DNA from: Brumimicrobium mesophilum
GTDB taxonomy: Bacteria; Bacteroidota; Bacteroidia; Flavobacteriales_D; Crocinitomicaceae
Length of the DNA stretch: 64,000 nucleotides
Direction: 5' to 3'
Assembly: GCF_003025005.1 (NCBI RefSeq)
Contig: NZ_PVSS01000005.1
Coordinates: 62,001 to 126,000, forward strand
Shown here: positions 25,856 to 35,123 of the stretch, in pieces
How positions within the stretch are numbered: the first letter of the stretch is position 1
How the letters are laid out: each line of letters starts with the position of its first letter
The notes under the pieces: generated by a model
What the model was told of the DNA's origin: nothing
Databases searched by the model: none
Seen by the model: the letters and a program-made list of their open reading frames with translations, nothing else
Position numbers and translations under genes: made by a program

Positions 25856-27961
25856 CTAATAAGGTTTTAATTTCAATTCAATAACTCCACCTGGAGCCGA
25901 TTTTGTACCAGCTGCCAAAGATTGCTTTACTACAGTTCCGTATCCTTCCGAATGGACAATCATGCCTTGTTTTTCCAATAAATACATCGCATCAATCAAT
26001 CCCATTCCCTTAACATCAGGAATTCGATTCTTTTTTAGGGTATAATCAGTAAAGGAAACTGAATTACCTCCTCTCGATTTAGTTGTTACCCAACTTTGAC
26101 TTCCTTTAAAATCTTTTTTAACCTGAAAACGATTCAAAACAGTATTTATATCATATCTACTCCCGTTTTGAACATAAGGAAGACTAGCTATAGAAGGGTT
26201 TTCATTAACGGCCTTATGGTAATTATAACTTGATGCATAAACCTTATTGGCAATTGCAGAAAATACTGTTCCCGACACAGAAGCACCATAAATATCATCT
26301 GTTGGAGCAGCTACAACTACTATACATGAGTATATTGGATCATCAGATGGGAAGAATCCTGCAAAAGATGCAATGTATTTCTTCTCCCCTTTAGCACCGT
26401 AACCTTGATTTCTATTTGCAATTTGAGCAGTTCCTGTTTTTCCTGAAATTCTGAAGAAATTAGACCCTAACTTCTTACCTGTCCCATTTACCACGACTCC
26501 TTCTAATGCTTCTTTCATTAAATCAATTGTCGCTTGGCTACTAATTCTTTCATGCACGACAACCGGTTCAAATTCTTCTATTACTTTTCTATTGTTGATA
26601 ACCTGTGTCACAAACTGAGGCTTCATATATTTTCCGTCGTTTGCTACAGCGTTATAAAAAGCAAGCAATTCAAGAGGTGTTAATTGAAATTCATACCCTA
26701 TAGATAACCAAGCCAAAGAACCACCCCACCATTGTGAACTTCCTGGAGTTGAATAAGTAGGGTCAACCTCCCCTTTAATATTAATACCTGTTCTGTCCGT
26801 TAAACCAAATTGCTTCATTCTATCGATGTAACGTTGAGGTTCGTTTCTGTAACTATCAAATATTACTTTGGAAATAACGTTTGAAGACTTCTCAAAAGCC
26901 TCCTTAATTGTGATTTTACCATAACCCCATGCACGAGAATCACGTAAACTTCTGTCGAAAAACTGGTATTTACCTACCGCATTAACAGTATCCGTCATTT
27001 TGATTTTTCCATCCTCCAGTGCAGCCATCAAAGAAGCCAACTTCATAGTTGAACCTGGAACTTCACGCGTTCCGATAGCATGATTATAAACTTCACCATA
27101 TTGTCTATCTCCTATTTTCTCAAGGTTTACCATTGCTTTAACAAAGCCGGTTTTCACATCCATCACAACCACACAGCCATATCTACCTCCTAGGTTTTTC
27201 AATTGATTTTCTAGCTCTGTGTGCGCTACCTCTTGAATATCTTTGTCAATCGAAGTCACTACATCATAACCGTTAATTGCTTCTCGAACAACTGTTCCCG
27301 TTGGCTTCCATGAATGAGAAATTTTTTGCTCAACAATTACTCCGTTTTGACCAGATAAATATTTATTATAAGCCCCTTCTAGGCCAACAAGTAAAGTATC
27401 ATTTTCATTATGCTTTACATAACCTAAAGTACGGGCTAGCAGATCATCATTTGGCCTTTTTCTAATTATTGTTGCGTTGTTATCTATAATCCCACCTTTA
27501 AATCTTCCTTTTTCAAAAATTGGTAATTCACGCAATTTTTTCCTCACTTCATTTGTTACTTTCTTTTGGATAAGGACATATCTTCTTTTTCTTGCACGGG
27601 CTTCTCGTAAATACTCTTCATATTCCCTAGCTGTTTTATCCTTAAACAACTTAGACAAGCCAACACTTAAACCTCCAATTCCTTTCGTCCATACTTCATC
27701 TTTCACAGTTAAAGGATCCATATAAATATCATAAAACGAAACTGAAGTAACCAACGGATTTAAATGAGCATCTAAAATCTCACCTCTTCTAGGCTCTACA
27801 TTCGCTGAACGCTGCTGAAGTTTATCAGAAGTTGTTGTAAAAATATTGTCGCGACCATCTATAATAATAGAAAAAGTTTTTCCTATTACCACAAGCATAG
27901 CAATGACTACTAAAAAGTAGATCAAGTATGTTCTTATTATGACAGCTTTTGGCAATTTCAT
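25856..27961 (-). CDS. ftsI: Penicillin-binding transpeptidase FtsI (PBP3) with PASTA domain
   Basis: Septal peptidoglycan transpeptidase. 701 aa: one N-terminal membrane helix (about 8-28), the non-catalytic dimerisation domain (about 50-230), then the transpeptidase with STMK in VPGSTMKLASLM (about 302), SSN in FEKSSNVISK (about 360) and KTG in RISGKTGTAQIAN (about 507). A single PASTA domain closes the protein (about 640-701: RIPDVKGMGLIDAMYLLEKQ). It partners with FtsW, five genes downstream in the same cluster. Confidence 0.96.
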   Translation of the reverse strand: MKLPKAVIIRTYLIYFLVVIAMLVVIGKTFSIIIDGRDNIFTTTSDKLQQRSANVEPRRGEILDAHLNPLVTSVSFYDIYMDPLTVKDEVWTKGIGGLSVGLSKLFKDKTAREYEEYLREARARKRRYVLIQKKVTNEVRKKLRELPIFEKGRFKGGIIDNNATIIRKRPNDDLLARTLGYVKHNENDTLLVGLEGAYNKYLSGQNGVIVEQKISHSWKPTGTVVREAINGYDVVTSIDKDIQEVAHTELENQLKNLGGRYGCVVVMDVKTGFVKAMVNLEKIGDRQYGEVYNHAIGTREVPGSTMKLASLMAALEDGKIKMTDTVNAVGKYQFFDRSLRDSRAWGYGKITIKEAFEKSSNVISKVIFDSYRNEPQRYIDRMKQFGLTDRTGINIKGEVDPTYSTPGSSQWWGGSLAWLSIGYEFQLTPLELLAFYNAVANDGKYMKPQFVTQVINNRKVIEEFEPVVVHERISSQATIDLMKEALEGVVVNGTGKKLGSNFFRISGKTGTAQIANRNQGYGAKGEKKYIASFAGFFPSDDPIYSCIVVVAAPTDDIYGASVSGTVFSAIANKVYASSYNYHKAVNENPSIASLPYVQNGSRYDINTVLNRFQVKKDFKGSQSWVTTKSRGGNSVSFTDYTLKKNRIPDVKGMGLIDAMYLLEKQGMIVHSEGYGTVVKQSLAAGTKSAPGGVIELKLKPY

Positions 27962-27968
27962 CTGACTA

Positions 27969-28382
27969 TTAATTCTCTTTCTCGTTTTTAATTCTAATCA
28001 CCTTTGTTGGATTTATAGTCTCCTTCAATCCTAAAGGCTTTAACTTTTCAATCATTTGGGTTCTTCTTGTCAATTCTTCCAATTTTGCCTTTGTCTCAAC
28101 ATAATCGGCAGTAATATCACCAACAGCCTTCTCCTCTTTGGCAATATCATTTGACAATTGATTCACATAATATCCCTTTGACACCATTAAAATCATTAGG
28201 AAAATCACAAAGAAGATGTAAATCAAATTATTCAACACAAAGTCCCTAGTCAAAAAATCGCCATTCATGATTTGCACCAATGATTGCGATTGTTTTCTGC
28301 TAGCAGTAGCAAAACGACTCTTTTTCTTTTTTGTCGTTTTTGCGTCCTTTTGCGAATCTGATATATAATTATTCCCCTTCAT
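27969..28382 (-). CDS. FtsL-like divisome protein
   Basis: 137 aa: a basic cytoplasmic start (KKKKSRFATASRKQSQ), one membrane helix (LIYIFFVIFLMILMVSKGYY, about 53-72) and a short coiled coil (IAKEEKAVGDITADYVETKA). This is the architecture of FtsL, which recruits FtsB/FtsQ. Sequence conservation is low in the family; the position between rsmH and ftsI is the main evidence. Start overlaps the rsmH stop by 14 bases. Confidence 0.82.
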   Translation of the reverse strand: MKGNNYISDSQKDAKTTKKKKSRFATASRKQSQSLVQIMNGDFLTRDFVLNNLIYIFFVIFLMILMVSKGYYVNQLSNDIAKEEKAVGDITADYVETKAKLEELTRRTQMIEKLKPLGLKETINPTKVIRIKNEKEN

Positions 28383-29298
28383 TTCTCTCTGCTACTCTCA
28401 ACTTCGCACTTCTTGCTCTAGAATTACGCTCTAATTCCTCTTCATTCGCTATTAAAGGCTTTCTAGAAATTCCTTTGAATGGCTTCAAGATATTTCCAAA
28501 AAAGTCCTTTTCAACTTTTCCAGAAAAACTTCCACTTTTTATATAATTCTTAACCAATCGATCTTCTAAAGAATGATAAGACATTACGACCAACCTTCCT
28601 CCAGGCTTTAAAACCTCTGATGTTTGCTCTAGCATTCTCTCCAACACATTCATTTCGTCGTTTACCTCGATACGAATTGCTTGAAACACTTGAGCATAAA
28701 ATTTATTTTCTTTGAACTTAGGAGCTATTGGCTCCAAAACAGCAATCAATTGACCAGTTGTCGCAATTGGTGAACTTTGGCGCTTTAAGCAAATGGCTTG
28801 AGCAATACGACGTGGGGACTTAACCTCACCATACTTCCCTACCATCGTCATAATTTGCTCCTCAGAATAATTATTGACAACATCATATGCTGAATCACCA
28901 CTCCTTTGATTCATTCGCATATCTAACTTTTCGTCAGAACGAATACTAAACCCTCTTTCCGGTTCATTAAATTGATGAGAAGAAACCCCTAAATCAGCCA
29001 ATATCCCATCAACTTTAGAAATTCCAAGCATGCGCAATTGGTTTTTCAAGAATGAAAAATTTGAAGCTACAAAATGAAAATTTGGAGCTGACCAAGCATT
29101 TTTCTTAGCATCAGCATCTTGGTCAAAGACAATTAACTTCCCTTTTTCAGAAAGTAATTTATACATTTCTCTTGCATGTCCACCACCTCCAAAAGTAAGG
29201 TCAATATAAATGCCATCTGGATTAATATCCAACCCATCAAGGCACTCTTGAAGCATTACCGGTACGTGATATTCGTATTGATCTTTATTCTCCTCCAT
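28369..29298 (-). CDS. rsmH: 16S rRNA (cytosine1402-N4)-methyltransferase
   Basis: 309 aa. SAM-dependent methyltransferase with HVPVMLQECLDGL, the SAM loop YIDLTFGGGGHAREM (about 30-44), DGILADLGVSSHQF (about 96), EPERGFSIRSDEKLDMRMNQ and MSYHSLEDRLVKNY (about 250), all diagnostic of MraW/RsmH. It modifies C1402 in the decoding site. Overlaps mraZ by 14 bases at its start and ftsL by 14 at its end, so the three are tightly coupled. Confidence 0.97.
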   Translation of the reverse strand: MEENKDQYEYHVPVMLQECLDGLDINPDGIYIDLTFGGGGHAREMYKLLSEKGKLIVFDQDADAKKNAWSAPNFHFVASNFSFLKNQLRMLGISKVDGILADLGVSSHQFNEPERGFSIRSDEKLDMRMNQRSGDSAYDVVNNYSEEQIMTMVGKYGEVKSPRRIAQAICLKRQSSPIATTGQLIAVLEPIAPKFKENKFYAQVFQAIRIEVNDEMNVLERMLEQTSEVLKPGGRLVVMSYHSLEDRLVKNYIKSGSFSGKVEKDFFGNILKPFKGISRKPLIANEEELERNSRARSAKLRVAERNEGE

Positions 29299-29746
29299 CT
29301 TCCAAATTACCCATTACTTCATCTGCTAAATCAGCAAAATCGGACATGCTTCCTTCGATCATTTCGAAGTAAGTAGATTTATCCCAAATCTCTATTCGGT
29401 CGTTGTATGCAATTAACATTACATCCTTATTCAGACCGACACGCTCCATGTGTGACGTCGGAATCAAAACACGTCCTGTTTTATCAAGCGACACATCTTT
29501 TGCACCTTGATGAAACAATCGGTAAAACATTCGATTCTTCGGTTTAAACAAATTGATTTTGGAAAGTGATTCACTCAACTTCTCCCACTCATTCATTGGG
29601 TAAAGCGTCAAGCACTCTTCAAAACCTTTGTTCAACATAAAACTTTCTTGGGCAGCAGGAGAAAGTTGCCTTCTCAAATGAGACGGAAATAAGAAACGCC
29701 CTTTGGCATCCAATTTCACTTCATATTCTCCTACTAATCCTGCCAT
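29285..29746 (-). CDS. mraZ: Transcriptional regulator / division protein MraZ
   Basis: 153 aa with two tandem AbrB-like half domains: EVKLDAKGRFLFPSHLRR (about 8-25) and VSLDKTGRVLIPTSHMER (about 83-100). Each has the DxxGR signature. MraZ binds short repeats upstream of its own gene and represses the dcw cluster in other bacteria. Two AAAGTGG repeats spaced 10 bases apart lie between the -33 and -7 elements just upstream, consistent with autorepression here. Confidence 0.96.
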   Translation of the reverse strand: MAGLVGEYEVKLDAKGRFLFPSHLRRQLSPAAQESFMLNKGFEECLTLYPMNEWEKLSESLSKINLFKPKNRMFYRLFHQGAKDVSLDKTGRVLIPTSHMERVGLNKDVMLIAYNDRIEIWDKSTYFEMIEGSMSDFADLADEVMGNLEDGGE

Positions 29747-29774
29747 GTTCTTTAATAATGCGTAAAAATAATGG

Positions 29775-29806
29775 AAAATCTACCACTTTTTACCACTTTA
29801 AAACAA
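29775..29806 (-). promoter_or_regulatory. mraZ (dcw) promoter overlapped by MraZ boxes
   Basis: Minus strand: TTG (29804-29806), 21 bases, TAGATTTT (29775-29782, one change from TAnnTTTG). Two direct AAAGTGG boxes occupy the spacer (29783-29789 and 29793-29799), with a period of 10 bases. Binding by MraZ there would block RNA polymerase. Confidence 0.7.
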
Positions 29807-29900
29807 GTGTTGAAAACTATTTACGATAAAAGACACTAAAAAGTTACATATTCTTTACTCTATCGTTGTAATAGATGCAAACATAAGTAAAATTAAGCTT

Positions 29901-29921
29901 GTGGTAAAAAGTGGGAGATTT
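29901..29921 (+). promoter_or_regulatory. Second MraZ-like box pair in inverted orientation
   Basis: This 21-mer matches the reverse complement of 29776-29796 at 20 of 21 positions. It contains GTGG and AAAGTGG at a 10-base period, now pointing to the right. The two copies are separated by 104 bases. It could let two MraZ rings act together, or control a rightward transcript. Confidence 0.55.
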
Positions 29922-30129
29922 ATTCCAATGTTGATAATTTCACTCTTTTAATTTAATTCAAACCAAAAATCAAAAGCGCTAAACATCACATCAAAAGGGT
30001 TGATTTATCTATCATTTAACAGAAAAAAATAAAATAAACACTGAGCACTCAACTAATTTTAAATAGCAAATCATGAAAGCAACATTTCGAAAAAACTTCA
30101 TCAGATTTCGAAAAAATAAAACCGGATAA
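29922..30129. other. Intergenic stretch upstream of the dcw cluster, no gene supported
   Basis: Apart from the MraZ boxes to the left and the sorting-domain remnant to the right, I see no gene, RNA or clear repeat. Short frames here have the composition of random AT-rich sequence. Confidence 0.45.
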
Positions 30130-30375
30130 AAGTCCATATCCCCAATACAGGTTATCTCATTTCTCATTTTGGAGCTCATCCATTCTGTACCAAGAATTGA
30201 TTGAATCACTTATGAAAATGGATTACTTGAATCTGTAGAGCTAGTAGTGGCAGCATGTAGAATCGTTTATTCTTCAAGTAAACTTGAAATAAATGTTGCT
30301 GACGTAAGTAGTGGAGTTTACTTTGTAAATGTTAGATCCGCAATTAGCGCCAAAACATTTAAGATCATTAAATAG
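30130..30375 (+). pseudogene. Degraded type IX secretion C-terminal sorting domain
   Basis: The end of the frame 30205-30375 reads LEINVADVSSGVYFVNVRS and ends AKTFKIIK before TAG, the classic end of a type A T9SS sorting domain. In another frame just upstream, VHIPNTGYLI resembles the domain's usual YPNPxxG opening. Stops and frameshifts separate the pieces and the rest of the protein is absent, so this is the decayed 3' end of a secreted-protein gene, still followed by its terminator. Confidence 0.6.
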
Positions 30376-30408
30376 TTTCAAATATTTCGAATGATTTAAG
30401 GAATTGAA

Positions 30409-30438
30409 GCTGTCTCAATCGAGGCAGTATTTTTTTTT
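30409..30438 (+). terminator. Terminator after the sorting-domain remnant
   Basis: CTGTCTC (30410-30416) pairs with GAGGCAG (30421-30427) around AATC, followed by TA and a long T-run. It points rightwards, so it belongs to the lost gene and not to the leftward genes around it. Confidence 0.75.
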
Positions 30439-30451
30439 AAAAAATAAGCTT

Positions 30452-33400
30452 TTAGAAAAACGCTCGAACTTCAACTCCGCCAGAATGAATTGTCTTACTG
30501 TCTTCTGACTGACGTCCATTATACTGAATACTGATCTGCAAATTAGTGGATATATTTCGTTGATAATTTAAGTTCCAGGTATAATTCCTACCAGGCTTTA
30601 AAGATTCCAACATTTCGTACGATAATGCACTGTTTTCTACTCCTGAATAATTAATAGAAACAATTTTTACTTCGGCATTAAGACTACCTTTCTCCAGTTG
30701 ATTCCATTTCAACCCCAAGCCTAAATCACCAATAAAAGCTTTTTCTCCACCAAACTCAGGCTTATTACTCTTTTCTTCATAACGTCCTGATAAGGACAAT
30801 CGAAAAGTTGTACTCGGTTGGTAAACGAATTCAGGTTTTACATTATGATAATCAATCGTATAATCTCTTCCAGAGGTATAATCCGCCGAAGAAGATTTAA
30901 ATCCTTGCTCAGCCTCAAATTTCAGGGTAAATTTCCTCAATACATTCCACCTGAAAGAAACCGCATTAAAGCTAACATCTCGTGCATCAAACCCGTTGGC
31001 CAACAAAGTTTTTGAACCAATATTGGAGTAAGTATAATCTGCAGCAAATATTGGATTTGTTCTATTGAAGAATACAGTATTCCTTATCGTTGAATTAAAA
31101 CTAATCAAATTCGTATCTGCTATTTCTTGGTCTAATGGATTATAAGTTCTTGCAGATTGGTTAGACATTTTTCTGTTTACTCGAAATCTCGTTTGGTTGG
31201 AAAACCTAGAAAGCGTTCTTAAAAAATTCCCTTTACCTTTCCATATTCGCTCTGGTCTCCAAAATAAAGTCTGGTTAAATTCATTAGAATAAGTCCTTAC
31301 ATATTCATTACTTGGCGTAAAAACACGAATATATTTTGCTTGATCTTGATATTGAGCAATTTCAAATTCATTCAAATCTTTAACGCCATCTCCATTATAA
31401 TCAATCCAAGTATAAACACCCTGACCTGCATTAACTTCTATGTAAAGAAATTCTTTTTTCAATTCCAGTCCTGATCCCACTTCATAAAATGTACTGGCAG
31501 TCAATGCGTTTTTCCATAAATTCAATCTATAATCTATTCTTCCTAAAAATGTATTTTCAGGTTCTTGGTCAATCAATTGTTCATCCTTAATTTCCAACAT
31601 ACGATAACTCATGAGCGTTGTTAAAGTTGAAGTTTCGTTGGTCACCCAATTATAGTTTGCCCCAATACTCCTTCCTTTAGCGGCCTTCGATAAACGAGAA
31701 GAATCACTTTTCCAATCGTATCTTTCCTGATAAAAAACAGTAAATTTATTTTCTAAGCTATCTGCATTAGCGATGTAAACCTTCCAATCATACCATTGGT
31801 AGGAGTTGGTTTGAAGTAAGGTATCACCTAATTGAAATTGATTCAATTCATGGTCATCTTCGAAACCAATCTTAAACTTACCAATCTCTTTACTCACTTT
31901 TGCTTTATGCCTAAGAAAGGTATTTTTCCCTTCAGCATTTGCATTTAGATAACTCCCTTCAATTGATGATTTAAAACCATCCTTAGACCAATCTCCTAGA
32001 ACTTGAGCTCGATTTCCCTGATAATCATTTCCTAATGTGTAGTTCTGAGCTTGTACTTCTACACCTCCGTAATCATCATGTTTTATTCCTCCTGAAAGGT
32101 TAGCTAAAACCTCTTGACCAGAATAATCTTGATTTCTAACATTCCAATCTCTGTCAAATTCGACACCACGATATCTTTCAATTTCGTTAAAATACTTCGT
32201 TCGAAATTCAAAATCTAACCCTGTTGACGCCGTCCATTTTGAGGTAGAATCATCTCTCAGTTTAAACAATCCATCTATCGTTGTTTTATTAGCAAAAGCT
32301 CTGTTGTCATCGTTATTAATTCTTGAAAAAGTATTCTTATCATTATTGGAGGTACTCAGCTCTGTCATCATTTCCCACTTCTTATTTAATCGATATTTAA
32401 CTCCGGCTGTAACCATTGAAGTCTTTTTAGGAGTCACAATTAATCTGGAAGGCTCAAAATCTCCTTGCGGAACACCTCCTATTGGAGCTACCCATTGATA
32501 AACACGTCCAACTGCAGTAAATCGATCAAAAATATAATTCCCATTTCCAAACCCTACATTTGTAAAACTAGCCCTGTAAAAAGCTGAATCTGGACTAACC
32601 GAATAAACCAGAATAGAATCAATTCCCAAAGAATCGACCAACTTATAAGTTACCTGATTATCTACAAACCCTATACTGTCTAAAGAGCTCGTTCTTGCCA
32701 ACTCGAGGCTGTCCCCAATTTCGGTTAACAAAAGCTTATCACTATTGCTTAATTTTTGTTGAAGCGATTGATTTTTAGCATCTTGCTCACTAAACATGTT
32801 CAACCAAAAATCAATATTCTCACTTTCATAATTTATACTGGTTTGAAATAAAGATCTTGCATAATTTTGATCCGTATATTGAAATTCAACTACAATTCTT
32901 GAATCCTTTGTGATTTGATTGCGTGGAGTAAAAATTAATTCAGCGCTATTGTAGTTAATGGTATAGTCAAATTCTTGACCTCTTTCCAATAGCCTACCAT
33001 CTAGGTAAACACTTTCTGTTCCCGACAACACCATAATAAATGGTTCATTTTCGTTTCCCTGCAATCTATATGGCCCTTGGCTTCCCTCCAGCCCCTGAAT
33101 CACATTTCTTGAAAACTTACCTTTAGAGAGTGCTCCAGCACCTTGTGCTGTCCATTTTGAGTTTTCATCTCCCCAAGAATACTGACCATATAAACCTTGA
33201 GCCCGTTTATTGTAATTCATAAAGTAACCTGTTGGTTTTTTTAGCCAGAAATCTCCTGCAATTATTTTATACTCTTTTCCATAAAGTTGAATAAAAACTT
33301 GATCAAATTCTTGGATTTGATTTGTGTTTCCGTCTGGTTGAATAGGTAAATTATCATCTGTAACAGTGGCTAAAATGTTTACGTTTTGGGCAATTTCTCC

Positions 33401-33895
33401 AGATAATTGAAGATTTAAGGTAGAATTTACAGATAAGTCTTGTGAATTACCAAAACTAATACCTCTAGAGATACTACCTGATTTTTTAATCCCTTCATCA
33501 GAGAAAAAATTAAGTGGTTTGCTTTCATTCTGATAAAAGAAATCGTTTACCTTCCCAACATTTTGATAAATCATAGAAGTATCTATTGTTTGGAAACGTT
33601 TTTGGAAATCAATTGAGAATACACGATATCTTAATTGTAAAGAATCACTACATTCACCTTTAAAGGAAAATTTTCTACTATTCCCATCGAAGAAATAGGT
33701 AGATGGACTGACTAGAGAATCACCACAAAACACATTGAAACTACCTTGATAAATGGTCAATGAATCAATAACTAAGGTATCATTTTGAGGCAGGATTTTT
33801 TTCCATCTAAAATTAGATGTCTGACTTCTCAACGGCAAAGCCAATACCGTGAAAAGCATAAAAAACAGTATTATTATTCTCAAGCTAGGATTCAT
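30452..33895 (-). CDS. Large outer-membrane protein of unknown function
   Basis: 1147 aa with a signal peptide (RIIILFFMLFTVLALPLRSQ). The N-terminal 130 residues look like a globular domain. From about 135 on there are long runs of alternating polar/aromatic residues, for example GSISRGISFGNSQDLSVNST and LNLQLSGEIAQNVNILATVT, and NYNSAELIFTPRNQI (about 315). The protein ends with a strand finishing in Phe (HSGGVEVRAFF), typical of outer-membrane barrels. An EF-hand-like DYNGDGVKDLNEFE (about 830) could bind calcium. I recall no named family; size and style recall SprA-like proteins, but no firm match. Confidence 0.75.
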   Translation of the reverse strand: MNPSLRIIILFFMLFTVLALPLRSQTSNFRWKKILPQNDTLVIDSLTIYQGSFNVFCGDSLVSPSTYFFDGNSRKFSFKGECSDSLQLRYRVFSIDFQKRFQTIDTSMIYQNVGKVNDFFYQNESKPLNFFSDEGIKKSGSISRGISFGNSQDLSVNSTLNLQLSGEIAQNVNILATVTDDNLPIQPDGNTNQIQEFDQVFIQLYGKEYKIIAGDFWLKKPTGYFMNYNKRAQGLYGQYSWGDENSKWTAQGAGALSKGKFSRNVIQGLEGSQGPYRLQGNENEPFIMVLSGTESVYLDGRLLERGQEFDYTINYNSAELIFTPRNQITKDSRIVVEFQYTDQNYARSLFQTSINYESENIDFWLNMFSEQDAKNQSLQQKLSNSDKLLLTEIGDSLELARTSSLDSIGFVDNQVTYKLVDSLGIDSILVYSVSPDSAFYRASFTNVGFGNGNYIFDRFTAVGRVYQWVAPIGGVPQGDFEPSRLIVTPKKTSMVTAGVKYRLNKKWEMMTELSTSNNDKNTFSRINNDDNRAFANKTTIDGLFKLRDDSTSKWTASTGLDFEFRTKYFNEIERYRGVEFDRDWNVRNQDYSGQEVLANLSGGIKHDDYGGVEVQAQNYTLGNDYQGNRAQVLGDWSKDGFKSSIEGSYLNANAEGKNTFLRHKAKVSKEIGKFKIGFEDDHELNQFQLGDTLLQTNSYQWYDWKVYIANADSLENKFTVFYQERYDWKSDSSRLSKAAKGRSIGANYNWVTNETSTLTTLMSYRMLEIKDEQLIDQEPENTFLGRIDYRLNLWKNALTASTFYEVGSGLELKKEFLYIEVNAGQGVYTWIDYNGDGVKDLNEFEIAQYQDQAKYIRVFTPSNEYVRTYSNEFNQTLFWRPERIWKGKGNFLRTLSRFSNQTRFRVNRKMSNQSARTYNPLDQEIADTNLISFNSTIRNTVFFNRTNPIFAADYTYSNIGSKTLLANGFDARDVSFNAVSFRWNVLRKFTLKFEAEQGFKSSSADYTSGRDYTIDYHNVKPEFVYQPSTTFRLSLSGRYEEKSNKPEFGGEKAFIGDLGLGLKWNQLEKGSLNAEVKIVSINYSGVENSALSYEMLESLKPGRNYTWNLNYQRNISTNLQISIQYNGRQSEDSKTIHSGGVEVRAFF

Positions 33896-33947
33896 TCCAT
33901 TAGCATAACGTTTTCAAGGAGGGTTTGGTGTTCAAATTCTAAAAAAC

Positions 33948-35054
33948 TTACAACCCTAGCGCTTTTTCTACATTATCGCAAAATTTCTCAGCGTCGTATT
34001 CCTTAGCCGCTTCTTTATTCCTATTGGTATCGAAATTTTCATCATTTATCGCTATCAGTATTTTGCTGGCTAAATCATCCGAATTACCAGACTCAAAAAG
34101 TTCACCCAATTCACCATGCTTCAAAATCTCAACAGTACCGCCTTTATTACTTCCCACTATTTTGCACCCCGATGCCATTGCTTCTATAGTAACCATTCCA
34201 AAAGTCTCAGAATTAGTAGCCATAACAAAAACATCTATTGCCGCATAAAAGGTTTCCACATCATTTCTAAATGGAACAAAGTGAACTCTTTTTTCCATGT
34301 TATTTTGACTTACGAAATCTTTCAATTTATTAAAATACGCATCTGATTCTCCATGTGTAGATTCTCCTAAAAAGACAAGATTATGTTCTATTTCACTCTT
34401 AATTTTACTAAAAGCTTCTAATAGTAAAAGTTGACGTTTTTGCTCATCAAAGCGTCCTACTAAACCAATGTATTTTTTATTTGCATCTAATGCTAACAAC
34501 ACCTTAGCTTCACTTGCAGAAGGAGCATTAAAAAATTTATTTAAAACTAAACCTGGGGGAATAACTTTAGTTTTTTCTTCTGGAAAACGTGTTAACTCAT
34601 TAACTTGCTTTTTCAACCACGGAAGAAGACAGGACCAGAGATCTAACTTACTAAATCTCAAGGTATGCAAAAAATCTCGTTTAGCAATCCCTAATTGCAT
34701 CCCTGTGAAATATGCTAAAAACAACTTGTTAAACATTAAAGTTTTAGCCAAAGCACAAATACTCATATCTTTAGGATCTCTAAAGACCAGATGTGTGATT
34801 TGATGTTGCCTTAGTATTTTAACCAGTCTAGAGGCTTTAATAAAATCATAGTACTTTCTATGTTGCTGTACGAAATCCACATCAATATCCAGTAATTCGG
34901 ACTCTTGATGGATTCTACTGCCATGTTGAGCAATGATCATCACGTTATGACCTTTATTCCTCATCCAACTTGCATTTTTAAGCAGGGTCATTTCTAATCC
35001 TCCCCAACTTAATGAGGGGCAGAAATAAGCAATACGATTTCCTTGATTCTTCAT
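33948..35054 (-). CDS. Glycosyltransferase family 4 (GT-B fold)
   Basis: 368 aa. The N-terminal domain starts IAYFCPSLSWGGLEMTLLKN. The C-terminal donor domain starts at about 180 (KVIPPGLVLNKF, then IGLVGRFDEQKRQLLLLEAF). The retaining-GT motif is AIDVFVMATNSETFGMVTIE with AMASGCKIVGSNKGGTVEIL (about 275-310), where the E-x7-E pair lies. Such enzymes build LPS, O-antigen or exopolysaccharide from NDP-sugars; donor and acceptor are unknown. It stands alone between two unrelated genes. Confidence 0.9.
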   Translation of the reverse strand: MKNQGNRIAYFCPSLSWGGLEMTLLKNASWMRNKGHNVMIIAQHGSRIHQESELLDIDVDFVQQHRKYYDFIKASRLVKILRQHQITHLVFRDPKDMSICALAKTLMFNKLFLAYFTGMQLGIAKRDFLHTLRFSKLDLWSCLLPWLKKQVNELTRFPEEKTKVIPPGLVLNKFFNAPSASEAKVLLALDANKKYIGLVGRFDEQKRQLLLLEAFSKIKSEIEHNLVFLGESTHGESDAYFNKLKDFVSQNNMEKRVHFVPFRNDVETFYAAIDVFVMATNSETFGMVTIEAMASGCKIVGSNKGGTVEILKHGELGELFESGNSDDLASKILIAINDENFDTNRNKEAAKEYDAEKFCDNVEKALGL

Positions 35055-35065
35055 AAATACATTAT

Positions 35066-35098
35066 AAAAAATGCCTCAAGCTTGTCACTTGAGGCATT
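35066..35098 (-). terminator. Terminator of lpd
   Basis: Minus strand: an 11-bp perfect stem AATGCCTCAAG / CTTGAGGCATT with a 7-base loop runs into a T-run. It lies 26 bases past the lpd stop. Confidence 0.88.
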
Positions 35099-35123
35099 CA
35101 ATTATTCAAAAATAAGCATTTTT

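Noticed and set aside
30012-30209. Minus-strand frame of 65 codons
   Set aside because: Overlaps the sorting-domain remnant on the other strand, has no promoter and no recognisable product.
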